Source of the DNA: Marasmius tenuissimus
Lineage: Eukaryota; Basidiomycota; Agaricomycetes; Agaricales; Marasmiaceae
Direction: 5' to 3'
Assembly (NCBI GenBank): GCA_029532415.1
Contig: JAQOTA010000060.1
Location: forward strand, 2,852,001 to 2,916,000
DNA length: 64,000 nt
The position numbers and the translations under genes were made by a program. Positions 9,846 to 22,900 of the stretch are shown here, piece by piece. A model generated the notes under the pieces. The model did not search any database. It worked only from the letters and a program-made list of their open reading frames with translations, and had not been told where the DNA came from. Position 1 is the stretch's first letter. Each line of letters opens with the position of its first letter.

Positions 9846-11400
9846 CTACCGCCGTGGGGGATCTCCGAGTAGATTGGCTGAAGGTGTGAACGTACTTAAT
9901 GAGGATGATGATGTGGTCGGGGTGCTCGCCGTTTTCGACAGGACCAAATCTGGGGGCTTCAAGGAGCAACCTCCCGAAAAGTCATGAAAGGCCAGTCCGA
10001 AATGGGTACTCTCCCCTCCCGCGAAAGCTATGATCCTCCTCCACGCCGGCCGATAATGTGAGGTCGACCTGCATGCATAACGCCAAAGCCCAGTTTCGAA
10101 GACTGAGGAGGTACACATTCGTCTTGAGGGTGAAGGCATAAACAGTGTTGAAAGTGTCGACTTTGAAGACACTGTCGGGATGGACGCGATAGATGTGGAT
10201 AGCAACATTTGGTTATCGAGGTCCGAGAGATGTAGATATCTCTAGTCGGAGTAAACGTCGGTACAATCAGTGCGTTACAAGCTCAACGACCGAAATTCCA
10301 TCAACAGCTCTGTCCGCCAACCGGTCCTACTACTTGTGACAGCCATGGAGTCCTAGAGTGGACTATCGCCGGCGCCTCTATTATCAGCCGCTAGAGTCCC
10401 CATCTTGTCTTCATTCAACTCTCTCCTCCCCCAGTCGGTGGAGCCAACTTCAACGCTAATCGATGATTCCTTGGGTTTACAGGCTGTGTCACGCCAACGA
10501 GCAGAAATAGTCTTGAGGTGAATGTCCGAGTTGGTGACGACTAATGAGTGTTGGAAGATCGGTCGGCTAGGTGTTGTTTCAGTACGCCTGGAGTGTCTTT
10601 CAGCAGGGAATGGCACGCCATCTAGTTCAGATGATTGGATTACTCCATGCAGAGCGGCCGCCAGCGGTGTGGATGGTCTGGGTTCGTTGCCATTCCAATT
10701 GTACAGTTTTTCGGCTGGCCCCACTATCTATAGTCCAGTATCGAGGCGCATGTCGGTTACACAATGGCCGGGAATTGAGTCCAGAATGCTACACCGTGGC
10801 ACAGAGACGTGACAGTACCGTTTTTCTGGATGATAGAAGGCCCAGGCTGTGAAAGACGTCTAGTTATAGTGGCAGTCCGTCCGGATGGGATGACGCCGCA
10901 GTGCAAACAGTGGGTCTTCTTTTTAGAGATTTGGAAGACAGCGAGACGAGAGCGGTTTCAGGGGAAGCTGGAAGGAAGATGGCTAATGCCTTTGGGAGAG
11001 GCGACCTCGAACGGGTTTGAATATGAGGAGATGATAACCTTGACCTGCAGTGAAAAGAATGTCAGCTGGCGAGAAAAAGGGAAATTCAATGCAAGGGAAG
11101 AAAGACGAGCCCGAGGGATGAAGGAGAAAGCACGTTGAAAAAAGCACAGTTGAAACATGCAGTAGCTAAGCTATCTGCCGTGTTTTCCCTCACAAGTGGT
11201 CGGGCTGTTGAGGACAGCAGATTTTCTATGTGATACCCTCGTACTAAAATCGATTGTCAGTAACACGTTAAGTGAGCCTCTAATTGCGAGTACATACCTA
11301 TTCCAGCCTGATGAATGCATTTCCGAGCCGCTTTCTAAGCCCTTTCCTCCTCCTCCTGGTAAAGGTGTACGTCAAACCACTGCAAATGCCTGGGCATGAA
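9846..11400 (-). pseudogene. family-2 gene, unit 1 (decayed)
   Basis: Minus strand. Conserved pieces in order: LQWFDVHLYQEEEERA (about 11395-11335) followed by TAG; an intron with GTATGT...TTTTAG (about 11305-11250); an exon starting YEGIT and immediately stopped; an intron ending CACTGCAG (11047) followed by VKVIISSYSNPFEVASPKGI; and a C-terminal part HPDSVFKVDTFNTVYAFTLK (about 10185-10125) and PVENGEHPDHIIILIKYVHT (about 9945-9885). Frames change and stops intervene between these pieces, so no complete protein can be made. No known domain is recognised. It faces the family-1 gene of the preceding unit tail to tail. Confidence 0.5.
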
Positions 11401-11639
11401 CCGGTGTTTTGGTGATCTGCTTTGAGCTTGTGGAGTCGGAGTGGTGGTTCGTCGCGGACGAGGTGTGAAGATGATTGGCGCCCATAACTCTAACCGAAAC
11501 CGCGACAAGCTCTGTTCGTGCCTCCTCATGGCTTATCTTCACCACCACCAACTACTCTCAAACAACTCCGGTGCCAACCAAGAATCGACTACAACGACAC
11601 AACACAGCCTCTCCCAACTGACACTTCGTTCTCACATTC

Positions 11640-14600
11640 ACCACCAGTTATCGCGCTTACCACCCCGTGATCTCAATGCCATATCACGACCAAGACGGTA
11701 CCTGGGATCTCTTCTACTCCATAAGGCTCTTCATTTACGTGTCCGAAGTCGATATCTTCAAGATCCCGAGCATGCTATGCTCAACTGGGTCTACTGAGTG
11801 GGATTTGGCTCGGAGGTCGAGGTGTAGAAGAGATGAAGAGTATCATGGCATGGATATGGATGCATGCGGGCGATCCTGGTAGGCCGTATCCTAATCCTTT
11901 CTTGAGAGGAATTAATGTGAACCCACGTCTTTCGCCAACTTCCTTGCCAGGCTATGTCATGATTCATCAAGCTCGATTCCCCCTTCCCCCCCCCTTCCCC
12001 TCCTTTCATTCTGCTGCTAGTGGAGGTCTTGCAACTCTGAGACAGGAAACCACCGCGGCTTGAATTTTGTCAGACTCTCGCTCAGCCGAGCTCAAAGCGT
12101 TCGGCGCACCTGTTGAAACGCTGTTGACCAAAATGATAAGCGGCGAACAAGTACGAGTATTGGCCATCTCTATCAAGGTGGAGTCAAAGTCTGGACAAGT
12201 CGACGAAGACTCGAAGGTGGAATTGGAAGTAGCAGTATGAAAGTGATCGACAGAGGTCCGAACGTTTGAACCCTGTCAGATTGGTATGTTTTTCCTACGG
12301 TTCAGTGGGTTCAATCACTGACTCATGAGTTTATTCACCTGCTATACAACCAGATCCGTCTCATTCTGCATCGCTACCGCTTCTGTCACGTTCATCTTCC
12401 CCCAGTGCATCATGATCGCCTTCACCTTTGTTACATTCCTCACCTCAACCCCAGTCAACCTCTCATGCGTCCGCGTCACCTCTCACATCCGGGCTCCATC
12501 TCGGTTCTTTCCCAGAGACGACTGCCTTGTGCTCATTACGTCCGGCATTTCGAATCTGGACCTGAAGTCCCTCGTTCTGCACCTTCAGCTTCAGGGGCCA
12601 GCGCTTCAGCTTTCGCTGCCCCTCCCAGCACCACTATCACCGACTTGAGGTTCTCCAGAATCGATTCGTTCTTTGTTTAGCACGACAACCGGATAGAGAA
12701 GAGACGCATCAATTCCTCCCAGTTGGCCATCATGCTTCCACCACACTGTTGCTAACCCCGATGCCTACGTCTTCCAAGTATGCAAGATGCCTTTGTCGTC
12801 GTGAATGGCCAATTATCCCAAATTTGAGTCGAGTGGAGAGTCACCGGTAACAGTTCGAGAGGAGAGGGGCCCAGCAATTCGATCCCATGCCTCCAGCACC
12901 CGCCTCGACTACGGAGTCGACGTTGTTTAGAGTGTGGGTGATGTTCCCCAGTCTCGATGCCTCCGTCGACAACAAGATATCTCGACCCATCGATCACGTT
13001 GTTCTTTCGAGCCGAGCCCGTACCTGACAAAGCTCGTGCTTTACGCCTCCGACACCACTCCGTTTTCTGCCACCGAAATCGACCATGCCCCGTTCCTGTA
13101 GCGTGTCGCGGGGTCATAGGAATGGGTGCAGCCTGGCTGAGCGGAGGCACCAGAGCCCAGGTCCGGGTATATAACCCGTTAACTTGTTATCTTCCTGTCC
13201 GATGGATCTCTTATCATCGCCTTCGACATGTCAATCGAGCACAGTTCTGACGCCGACGCAAGAACTCTCATGAGAAACGTCTGCGCGTTACTACGGACTT
13301 CAATGACCTGAAGGGCGGAGAGGGGAACAATTTCGAGGCCCTGCTGCCGGCAAAACCCAAGGTATGCTGTTTCAATGTCTTTCTTTTTCACCGTTCCTCT
13401 TCCCTTTTCATGCTTCGCCGGCCCATATCCAATGAGATTGACGCCTAGCATTCGCGAACTGCCCACAGCACTGGAATATTCAAGAAAATCCGGGCATGCA
13501 GGACTCCAGGAAACGTCGAAAAGTGACTTTAGGCCACTCTTCTGCTCTCCCAGACTCGCTCGGAACCGATGCAACCTCTATCATCGTCACTCGAGCTCTG
13601 CCCCCCGTAGATTTTGCCTCGGTTCTCGTTTGCCCATCAGCCATATTCTGCCCTAACTTCATTTGGTGTCGTTTTTCTTCCACCAATTCACGTATCTCTA
13701 TTCAATCTATCCATCTACCCCACGACCGTTCACTCTTTCTCCTCGATCCGAGAACCTGCATCTGCCCTGAAAAACTTGAAAGCAGATGTTGCGCTCATCC
13801 AGCGTACACTGCCTTCCACCTTTCACGCACTGCTTCCTCGTTATCGAGGGTTGCTGGGCTGGCCGGTGAAGACAAGGACTGGCCTTTTGCACAACCAGGG
13901 GGTTGCGTTGCCGGTCTGGAGGGGTAAACGGTGAGACGCTAATGCGTTCATGGTCGGATGGACCATTGGTAAGATTGATGAGTGCCGCGAAGGGACAGTT
14001 GGATCTTTAGGACCAGACGTGCGGGAGATATTGAAGAGTATGACTTGTGGGTTTGCTCAGTACCGGCGGTATGAGCGACTGGTACGTTTTTATCCAGTAC
14101 TATCTGCGACCTGGGCTATGTGTATGCATTATCGTGTATGATAAACGAATCTTCGGGGTCCTCTTTCGTTTCGTGTTCTCTGTATAAGCACAAGTATGCA
14201 TGTAAACACGAGTTCTGAACATTTCGTTCAGGACGTTGACAGCCCGCTCACTCCCAGCATATCTGGGTCGAAGTTTTTAAACTGCCGGCCTTTCTTTTCG
14301 ACGTCCATGTCATGTCGCTTTTCGTTCTTTTACCTTTCACCGAACCCGCTACGCCGAATCAAGAGAAGGGATTGAGACCCGGAGGCTGCCCAATCGAACT
14401 GACATTACCTCAATGTTCAACTCGAATCGGATTCCATGCTCGTTAGATTGAAGATTAGATTGAAGATGGTGCTCGTCGAAGTCGAACTTGGAAGTGAAGG
14501 GACAGTGTCAAACAAAGATATCAGGTACATATCTGGGGTTTCCGAACTACGAGGATCTGTTCGAAACTTACATCGGGGTAGGACCTGATTCGACTCTCGA

Positions 14601-14960
14601 GACCTAGACACGCGTCGCCATCGCCATGCCAGAGACGCCATGACCCCTCTTCCAAGCTGAAGTTGGAGTATCCCTGGGAGTCACGGTGTATACGCGATTG
14701 ATACAGGGTTTACTCTCCTTCGTGCTAGATTTATGTCTACGAGTATGGACGCGACACAATGGACAGGAACGGAGACTGGGATGGGAGGGTGAAGCTGGCT
14801 GCGCAGAAACAGAGAAAAAAGCGATGTCGGGTTATACTTACTGTGAGTTCACTGATTTTGGTTCGACGAGGACCACTGGCTCATATGCGTGAATAGGTTT
14901 TGTTGTTCCCGAAATTGCTATGAACACGACGCTTCCACCTCGTGCAAACAAGTTATTTTT
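11640..14960 (+). pseudogene. family-3 gene, unit 1 (decayed)
   Basis: Plus-strand series of exon-like blocks. 11667-11880 reads YHDQDGTWDLFYSIRLFIYV. About 12065-12238 reads AELKAFGAPVETLLTKMISG and EQVRVLAISIKVESKSG before TGA. 12842-13100 reads STTESTLFRVWVMFPSLDAS and then meets TGA. 14724-14830 reads VYEYGRDTMDRNGDWDGRVK, LAAQKQRKK and, past a likely intron (GTGAGT...GAATAG), a short end with stop. Stops and frame changes separate the blocks. The same order is found in all units. Function unknown; much of the middle is Ser/Pro-rich. Confidence 0.45.
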
Positions 14961-15389
14961 TTCCCTACGTGAATCTGATTCCAAAGCTCGGATAGTCCGG
15001 CCCATGAAACTTGATTGAGATGTCGATCGAGCTGCCTTGTTTCGTTCACTTCTTGTTTTGGTACTTCCTGCATCAAGGCTTCTTGTAAGCTATCCTTTGG
15101 TATCGATTGCAAAGTGGAAGACGACCGACAACTTTGGACACCATAAGCTGTCCACTGGGCCAATCTTGGATGCGTTCTGCCTTGTTCTCGACTAGCTGGA
15201 TACAGACTCTGAATGTTGTTCGGTTGTGGTTCGTCAGAATTTGCTGGTTGCGGGGTTGACCTTGCGCTGTACTCCAGGAACCAGACTTCTGCGATGGGAG
15301 ACTCACGGGACCACCAGTGATGGTCATTTTTGTGATAGCGCCTGCAGTGTGTCTGCGACAGCGTGAATGGCGCTGCGAGATGCGATGTA

Positions 15390-15539
15390 GATAAGGCCTC
15401 GCAATCGTGCGAGACATAAGGAGAGCTGTTGGGCAGGGCGAGGCTGTGTTTGACCTTTCTCCTTGCCTCCTCCCTCCATCATCCCTCCCCTCTGCCCATC
15501 CTCTCCCTTTCCAACCTCTCAAAGCTCTGCTCTAATCCC
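15390..15539 (+). promoter_or_regulatory. upstream region of family-1 copy A: GATAAGGCCTCG block and pyrimidine tract
   Basis: GATAAGGCCTCG at 15390-15401 is conserved at similar distance upstream of copies B and E, and as GATACGGCCTCG upstream of D. It contains a GATA-factor core (GATAAG). It is followed from 15451 by about 85 bases that are almost all C and T, ending at the ATG. Pyrimidine tracts at this place are common in fungal promoters. Function inferred from conservation only. Confidence 0.4.
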
Positions 15540-17851
15540 ATGGCCTCTTGCTTCCCCAACGCCCAAGGCATGAACATAGGATCCCATGCCAACTTCCTGG
15601 CCATCGCTGGAAATTCAACAATCAATAACAACTACAGCACTTCGGAGAGAGAGGATCGGCTAACTGTGGTAAGTAAGACTTTGTGTCATTATCAGTCTCA
15701 CGATTTGACCTCGCCTCTAGCGCGGAAGAACCGTTAGAAAGCTAATCGAAGGCGACCTCAACTACCAGCGCGTTCTATCGTCCAAGGTCATATGCGTCAA
15801 CGTCAAGTCGGACGGAGCATCGACGTCAACGGAGTCGCAGGTTATAAAGGTCAAGAAAATGGAACAAACTGCTAAAATATATGGATACCAGGGAACGTTT
15901 ACGGCGACCAGCTTTGAGCCAGTTGACGAGAAGGATCAAGAGAAATTCAAAGAGGTAAGTTCCAGTGTTTGGATCGAGTGGGATAGACTGACAATTGGCT
16001 TCAGATAGCAAAGATTGTTCTTGAGGCGGCGATGTGCGGGCGGTGAGTTGACCTAAAATTGTTCTGTTGGTCGGTATAATGAGATGTTGCAGGTCGGCGC
16101 TACTCAAACAAGTGTTTGCAGTGGCCGAGTCCGAAAACGCGATGACGATGATTGCACATGATGGTAAGTTTCCTGTTGGGAATTTCGATTTTAGGCCCTC
16201 AAAGGCATCAGAACTCGCGGATGGTTACAAAGTAGTTTGTCGGTACCGGGGAAAGGAACGGATTGTATACTACTATCTAACTTATACACTTGTATGTTCA
16301 ACCTTTGAGCTTTTTGACCCAGCTGAGGAGTGTCCTTAGGCAGATGCAATTCAGGCTTTGCGCGCTGACAAGACTCTGAGGTTTCCGGTGAGCTGACTAT
16401 TTCCAGCATTGGATGGCTAATAACAGCAAAAAGGTTGCAAATCGTTGGAGTGATTGGTCGTTCAATGCCAAGAATCTGGCTTGGCAATACAACCCCGCTT
16501 CTCTCTGCCTCGATCCACCGACTGAAAAACACCTCGAACCACTCGTCTATCCCTACACCCCACTTGGTCAAGACATCCCCCTTCGACAACTCGACACCGC
16601 CGAAATTGTCGCCCACGTCGAGAAAAGCTTCGGCGATGTTTTGCATCTGGTTGCGTCAGTGGGACAGAGGTGGAACACCGACCTGTCACTCTATGCCCGA
16701 CACGGACTGTTGACGTTTGGCGCTGTTGTCCACTGCTGTCAACCGGGAATCCTCGCCCACCTTCCTTCCTTCCCTTCTCCCGAGTGGTTTTGCCAGAGCG
16801 CCAACCCCAGTGTCACAGCCAGCCTTTCCGGCTCAGGTGTGTCCACATTTCAACCTCATCTTCCCTTTCAAATTCCTGACTTGCTTAGTGCCAGGGCGAG
16901 TCAACTTTTCATTCCAAAAGACTGGGGATGTTCAATTGCGCCTTGATTTCGGCTGGCACAATCCAGAGAAAGACCGCAACCAACTTCTTTGCGCCTTTGT
17001 CTGCCAGTCCCTCCACTTCTGTGATGACTCTGGAGATGTGAGACATCGTGTTGGTGGGTGTTCTTTCAAATATCTCTGCTTTCCTCTGTCTGATGTTTTC
17101 TTCCTTTGAGTATTTATCAATCGAGTTGGATTCTACCTCCAAGGTACCTTCTCCGATGACCCCACGACCCGTTCGATGCCAACATACCTTTTCGTCCATC
17201 CTCTACCCATCAATTCTGTCAACAATCATCCTTGCGCACGCTATCCATTTCCCGAAGAACTATTCTACTGGTCCCACGACTCACAGGGAGGGAGCGCTAT
17301 TGCCAAGGAGGACTGGGAAAGATTCGCGATTCCCGAGTTGAGCATGAAGGAATGTATTGGTTCCTACTGGGAAGAGGATAAATACACAGTTATCCGAGAT
17401 CATCTTCACTCGGGAAATTACAGCCTGGATGGGAAGGAGTATGCGCGCGAGCACGGATACCCTGAGTTGATACTTGGCAAGTATATCTTTCTCTCTGACG
17501 TGAGTGCTGTACTGACATTCTTCTTTTTTAGCTGATCCTCATGATACAACCAGGATTGAAGTCCTTGAAGACTCGGAATCACGTCCCAAAACTTCACTTC
17601 CACCTCTGCAACTTGCATCCTCTTCAGCACCTTCACCTGCGGACACACCTGTGATTGAGTGCAACAACACAGCGACACTACCGACAGCAAGTATGGTGAC
17701 TCATTGGGCCAGACCAGGATTTCTGAAGAAGTTTTGTACGTATTTCCTCATGTTAGCAAGGACCTAGTATCTGATACCCATTCCAGACAATCTGTTCTCG
17801 GAGACGGTTACACGTGTGGATAATCTGGGGTATTCTGTAGCTGCGTGCTAG
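15540..17851 (+). CDS. Family-1 protein, copy A, 11 exons, 600 aa, intact
   Basis: Exons 15540-15668, 15721-15954, 16005-16042, 16093-16163, 16212-16291, 16340-16387, 16434-16836, 16889-17053, 17111-17476, 17532-17735 and 17787-17851. Phases close to 601 codons without interruption. Intron 9 starts with GC (GCAAGT) instead of GT. Intron 4 (16164-16211, 48 bases) is a multiple of three without a stop, so retention would add 16 residues. Residues 1-43 form an N-terminal signature (FPNAQGMNIGSHANFLAIAG) like that on many Agaricomycete NLR-like proteins. Residues 44-200 are mixed alpha/beta-looking sequence with a Lys-rich patch. Residue region 201-512 holds the best conserved part, including ARHGLLTFG (disrupted by a transposon in copy E) and FYWSHDSQG (441-449). 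The C-terminus ends LGYSVAAC. No signal peptide, membrane segment or catalytic motif is seen. Confidence 0.85.
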
Positions 17852-17986
17852 TCTGGATCTCAGTGTATTCTCCACCGTCTGTACTGCCCACTCGATATTT
17901 AAACTGTACCCCAATATAATACGAACAGATGTTGTAGTCATGTGTTAATAATGCAAAGAATAAATTTGGTTTGCAGAGTCAATGCG

Positions 17987-18030
17987 ATCACGGGCCCACA
18001 AGGATACATATCTAATTTCAGAGCAGACTA
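17987..18030. repeat. unit marker block, convergent 3' ends (unit 2)
   Basis: Conserved block like GCGATCACGGGCCCACAAGG, found after each family-1 stop codon, between the convergent family-1 and family-2 genes. It is useful as a register mark for the tandem units. Confidence 0.5.
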
Positions 18031-18239
18031 GATATCATTCAAAAGGCCAATCGTACAACAGTAAATCACCCTCGAGGAACAATAAAATACCAGGTATATT
18101 TGACCAACGAAAGAAAGATAGAAAATGTAAGGGACGACAAGGGGAAGAGGGAGAAGGGTAAAGAAATATATATCCGTGATGCGAGGATGAGAGAAGGGGC
18201 GAGTGACGCTAGCTCGTAACCAATGAAGCAGAGGTACGT

Positions 18240-19860
18240 CAAACACCAGCAGCAACGATAGGAGGATATGACGGAGGCGGCAGCTGAGTCTCCGTCCACC
18301 AGACCCTCGATTCCCCCGCCGACGTTGAAACATGGCTCGAAACAGCCCACTCGTACTCGATGAAGATGTTGATGATCAACATAGCACTGCAGGGGATCTC
18401 CCACTGAGAAGTAATACCGCCGACTTTTCGAGAAGGCGGGAGTGTACTCGATATGGTCGGGGTGCTCGCTGTTTTCGACAGGGACGTTGTCGAGTCCGAT
18501 CCTGGGAGCCATGGAGAACAATCTCCCACTCTGAAGTGGTCACTGCGAAGGCTACGCTGACCGATGATGGAAGGTCGACCCGAACACTTCAAGGAATGCA
18601 GGTAACGCCGGAACCCGATTTCGAGGACCGGTGAGAAGGTAGGTATTTGTCGTGGCAGCGTGGAAGGTGCTTTAAAGACGTCGAGATTGAAGTGATGGGT
18701 ATCCGGAGATTATCAAAAAGTGGACGTTGGGTTGGATGCCGGAGAGGCAGAGTTCCTGGTAGCCGCGTTTGGTGAAATCCAAGCTCAACCATCGATGTTG
18801 CAGCAACGCCTACGTCTATCCCGGCGGCCCATTTTCCTGCCTTTGAAATCTGTAAAGTCGTAGGACAGACCATCCCCGACGCCTCTACTATCTACCAACC
18901 CTCTCCTCCAGTCCCAGTCGGTAGATCTGCCAACCGCGGCGTTGATCTCTTAGGGTTGGGGACGGACCCGGGCTGGCGAGAAAGGGATGTCAACGTCCGA
19001 ATTAGAGGGGGCAGCAGATAGTCAATGGGCTAGGCGTCCTCCTAGTGCATCTAGAGTAAAGGTCGGCAGGGAACGGGGTGTGTGATCAGCTGTGGATAGA
19101 GCGCCATCTGGGCGGATGATTGAAGTATTTCGTGCATGTTGGTTGCGGTTGATGGTCCAGGTTTGTGTTTGTTGCCAGTTGAATCATGCGGCCTTTGGAG
19201 CTCGACCTTCAGCTTCATTCCCAGGATCGTTATCGCCTGAAATTGGACTCTCTACTCCAGTATTAAGACGTGGGTCAGTTACGCGACAATCGAGTATAGG
19301 CGTCGAGTTGCAGCTGCGGTCAGACTGGACAGGATGACGCTACGATGCAGACACTGAGTCCCGTTTGGAATGAAGATCGTGGGGCCACGGCGACAAGCTT
19401 GAGCCTCGTCTAACTGGAGAGTGAGGGGAAGTTGATCAGAAAATGACTGGTGCTCTTAGGAGAAGTCAACGTGAAGAGGTCTGGATACGAGGGGAAGACA
19501 ACAGTCAATCTGCAGTGAGAATGAATGTGAGTTGGTGAAGAGAAGGTAACGTCAGAGTACGGGAAGATGAAAGATGAGCACGAAGGACGTAGAAAAAATA
19601 TAGGCGTAACGTACGGTAGCTAAGGTATCCGCCGTGCTTTCACAAGTGATTGACGTCGGGAACGAGAGTCGTTGACGATTTGGGGCTGTTGAGGACAGCG
19701 TATCTTCCATGTGTTACCCTCGTGCTGAAATTACTCGTCAGTAACACGTTAAGTGAGCTTCAAATCGCGAGGACATACCTAGCCCAGCCTAATAAAACCA
19801 TTTCCGAGCCGTTTCCTAGGCTCTTCCCTCCTTCTGGTGAAGGTCTATGTTGGGTTGTTG
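18240..19860 (-). pseudogene. family-2 gene, unit 2 (decayed)
   Basis: Minus strand. 5' piece DLQQPNIDLHQKEGRA followed by TAG (about 19864-19816); exon after a GTATGT...TTTCAG intron reading HEGNTWKIRCPQQPQIVND (about 19720-19665); middle part about 19430-19170 with a deletion relative to units 4 and 5 (the segment for residues around HSILTNII is missing) and ending ESPISGDNDPGNEAEGRAPK; C-terminal part PVENSEHPDHIEYTPAFSKS (about 18485-18425) and FNVGGGIEGLVDGD (about 18330-18290). Frames are not continuous. No known domain is recognised. Confidence 0.5.
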
Positions 19861-19979
19861 CAGATCATTGGGGATGGTTCGGTGGTTCGGTGTTCTGGCG
19901 AGTAGCCTAACAATGCACGAAAACACCTCGAGGATGGGAGTCGGGAGTCGGGAGTTGAGGTGGTTGTCGCGGACAAGGC

Positions 19980-22900
19980 GCGTGAAGACAATTGACACCC
20001 GTAACCCCAACTGAAACCACCATCACGACGAGCTCTGTTCGATCATCGCCAAACACGTCGGTCTTTTCAAGTTTAGTCCCTTCCGCCGCCAGCAGGGGTG
20101 AAAACCACCACAGCTTCATTCTCGTTGAAATCTCCCTCAGCCGAGTTCAAGGTGTCTGGCGCGCCTGTTTCCAATACTTGGCGAACAAGTATAACGAATG
20201 ATAGCCAAAACAACCCAACAAAGTCTCAAAGGCGGAGTTGGAAGTTCAAGAGAGGTTGGACGTCAGCGTTATCCACTCTTGAATGCTGACTCATGAGTTT
20301 AGCTGCCTGCTATTCCACCAGAGCCAGTCCCTACCGCTTCTACCACGTCCACCACCCTCACCCTCGATACATTCTTCACCGCAAGCTTGGCCAACCTCTC
20401 TTGCAGCACCTCTTCCACGTCCGGGCTCTATCTCGATTAAACCCACTCAGATATGCCGGTCTCGTGCTCTTTTCCAAACCTGAACCTGGAGTCCCCCGTT
20501 CCACATATCCAGGGTCTAGTTCGAACACCTACCTCATCGCCACCCCTCCCAGCACCACTACTACCGACTCGAGGTTCTCCGAAATCAACTCGTTCGAGCA
20601 CCAGTTAGAGGAGAGACCCACTGATCCCTCGCAGCCGATTATCATCCTTCCACAACGCACCGTCACCGACCTCGGAAAAGTTCACCTTGGCCATAACTGC
20701 TCGCTCAAAACAAGTTGCTATCATCTTCTATCGAGTGTTCGACGTCCCATGGCCTTGACAGATACACCTTGGGCATGATGGGTACGTTTCTTCATCGTGA
20801 TTCCAAGGCAGTTTTTCAGGCTGAATTTTACTGCAGACTTGATAGACCCTCAACCTTGTTCAAACACCTCTGATTGCTTTGGTCCATCCTGGATATCGCG
20901 TCAACTTGGAGACAAAAGAAGAGTGGAGAAGAGAGGGAGATGGAAAACGGACTAGAATAGAGCGGGGTCCGATGGTTTCTGGTCGTTTCCCAGCCAATTC
21001 TCCGCCATTCCTTCAACTCTACATCCAGAATCGTTCAGTCACCGGACGATTTATCCTGTCGTCAGGCTTGTGAACTGGAGCCGACTTTAGGGAATTTGGC
21101 ACAAAAAACCTTCAATCTCGTATTTTCAACCTTCCATTCACATCACATTGTAGACCAAGCGACCATCAGTTCAGCAAGGCTACGCTCTCTCGGTCTTCAT
21201 TGTCAGTGTTGACGCCCAGCTCAACTGCACGTGTCTCTATTGATGTGCACGAGCCGGTGGACATAGAGACCTCTATCGACATTGAAGAAGCGCGAGCTGA
21301 GCCTGGACAAGATTCACATACCCAATTTTGCCGAAGGCCGACTACGAGGTTTCGACAGTGAGCTTATTATTACCCCGTCAGCTCTTGCAATATACACAAC
21401 ACAAACTGTCCGTCTCGAGTTCAACACCTTCATGTCACTCTCGACGGCTACCTTCGACTCCTTTCACTTCTCCTCATTCGGCTGCACCTCGCTCGCCCTC
21501 CGCTGACGCTCAGCCATGCTTGCTTGAGCAAACCTATCTACATGACACTGCGGTATGTTTGTCGTGCTGGAGTTTTTTCGTGGTTTCTGACCGATAACAT
21601 TTGGTAGTACTAGTCATGAACACCAAAGGGGCGACATGTCTCTTTCCGAGACTGTTGGCACCTCGCAGACGAATTTTGTGGGCGATAGCGACCCAGTGTC
21701 CTGGCAGTCAATGCTCGCCTCAGTCTTACCCACCACCAGTTGCGACACCTCCGCTGACGAGAAAAAATTCCACCCCGCTCGATTACATTCGCAACCTTCT
21801 CACGAGAGGCAAGCCTATACCTGCCAAAAGCTCGCATTACCTACCCTTCGATGTCTCTTTCCCGTGGATAACCAATACCTCCGCTGCCGAAACTGATTAT
21901 ATATCGTTTCTGTAGCGTGTTGCGAGGTCGTAGAGAGAAATTAGTTTGACCGAGCGTCGACCAGAAAGGGCACAAGTCCAGGTATGCGTTTGGTTGAGTT
22001 ATTCCTTTTCCTGTCTGATTTTCTCCTGCAGAACGTCAACCCTCTCAGATCTGGAACTGTTAACGACACGCTGATTCACGGAACAAATGTCCTTGCATTG
22101 CCGATTACAATGCCCAAAGGGTACATGGAAGGAGGGAAGGTTTCTGACCTCTGATGCCCCCAGGAGGACCTAGCAAATTTCCGACGTCACGAAGGGAACG
22201 ATGACAGCAACTCCTGGGCACCTACCTCCTTCACAGGACTCGCTTAGAATCGACGTATCTTCCACCCTCGTCACTCGAGCTCTGTATAAGCACAACTCTT
22301 CGCACGACGGCGTCGTATGTATAATGTTCGTTGTGCTGGGGTTTTTGTCCTTCGTTTTTGACTGATACATTTCAATAGTTATGTCTCGGAGTCTCGGAGT
22401 CGTCAATGGTAAACATCAAGTAGACATTCGATTCCCGATCTGAGTCAAAGGAGGGACGCATTGTCAACCGCTTGCCGAGATCGTCGATGTTTGAAGGACG
22501 GGCAGCAAGAGACTTGATCAACAGCCCCCCAAAGAGGACGTTTTACCGGCCTTATCCGCTACAACAAGTTCCATCACTCTTTTAAATAATCTTATCTACC
22601 GGGAGCTCGTACTATTCGCCCTTCAAGTCCGACGTTTCTGCGTCAACAGCCTGGCTCTCGACTACCGAAACGGAGCTTTTTCCTCTGTTATTTCTTGTGA
22701 TTGATTACGTCGAGCGACGAGAGAGTGTACACTGGTCATTCTGGGCGAGTAAAGGTGGACGGTGAATGCGTAATTGCAAGGGAAGGCTCAGGACCAAGTG
22801 AGGTACGCAATTCGCTCGCTCGTTTCTTGTCTAAAACTCTGGATTTCTGCAGAGACGTCGAGTCTATGGATCTCAGTATGATCAACATCGGATGTCATGG

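Noticed and set aside
14100..14260. Telomere-like or subtelomeric sequence flanking the array
   Set aside because: No TTAGGG-type repeat runs occur anywhere in the window.
17483..17531. Alternative GT donor (GTGAGT near 17510) for the copy-A GC-AG intron
   Set aside because: It would give an intron of about 32 bases and a wrong phase for the next exon, and copy C has no such GT.
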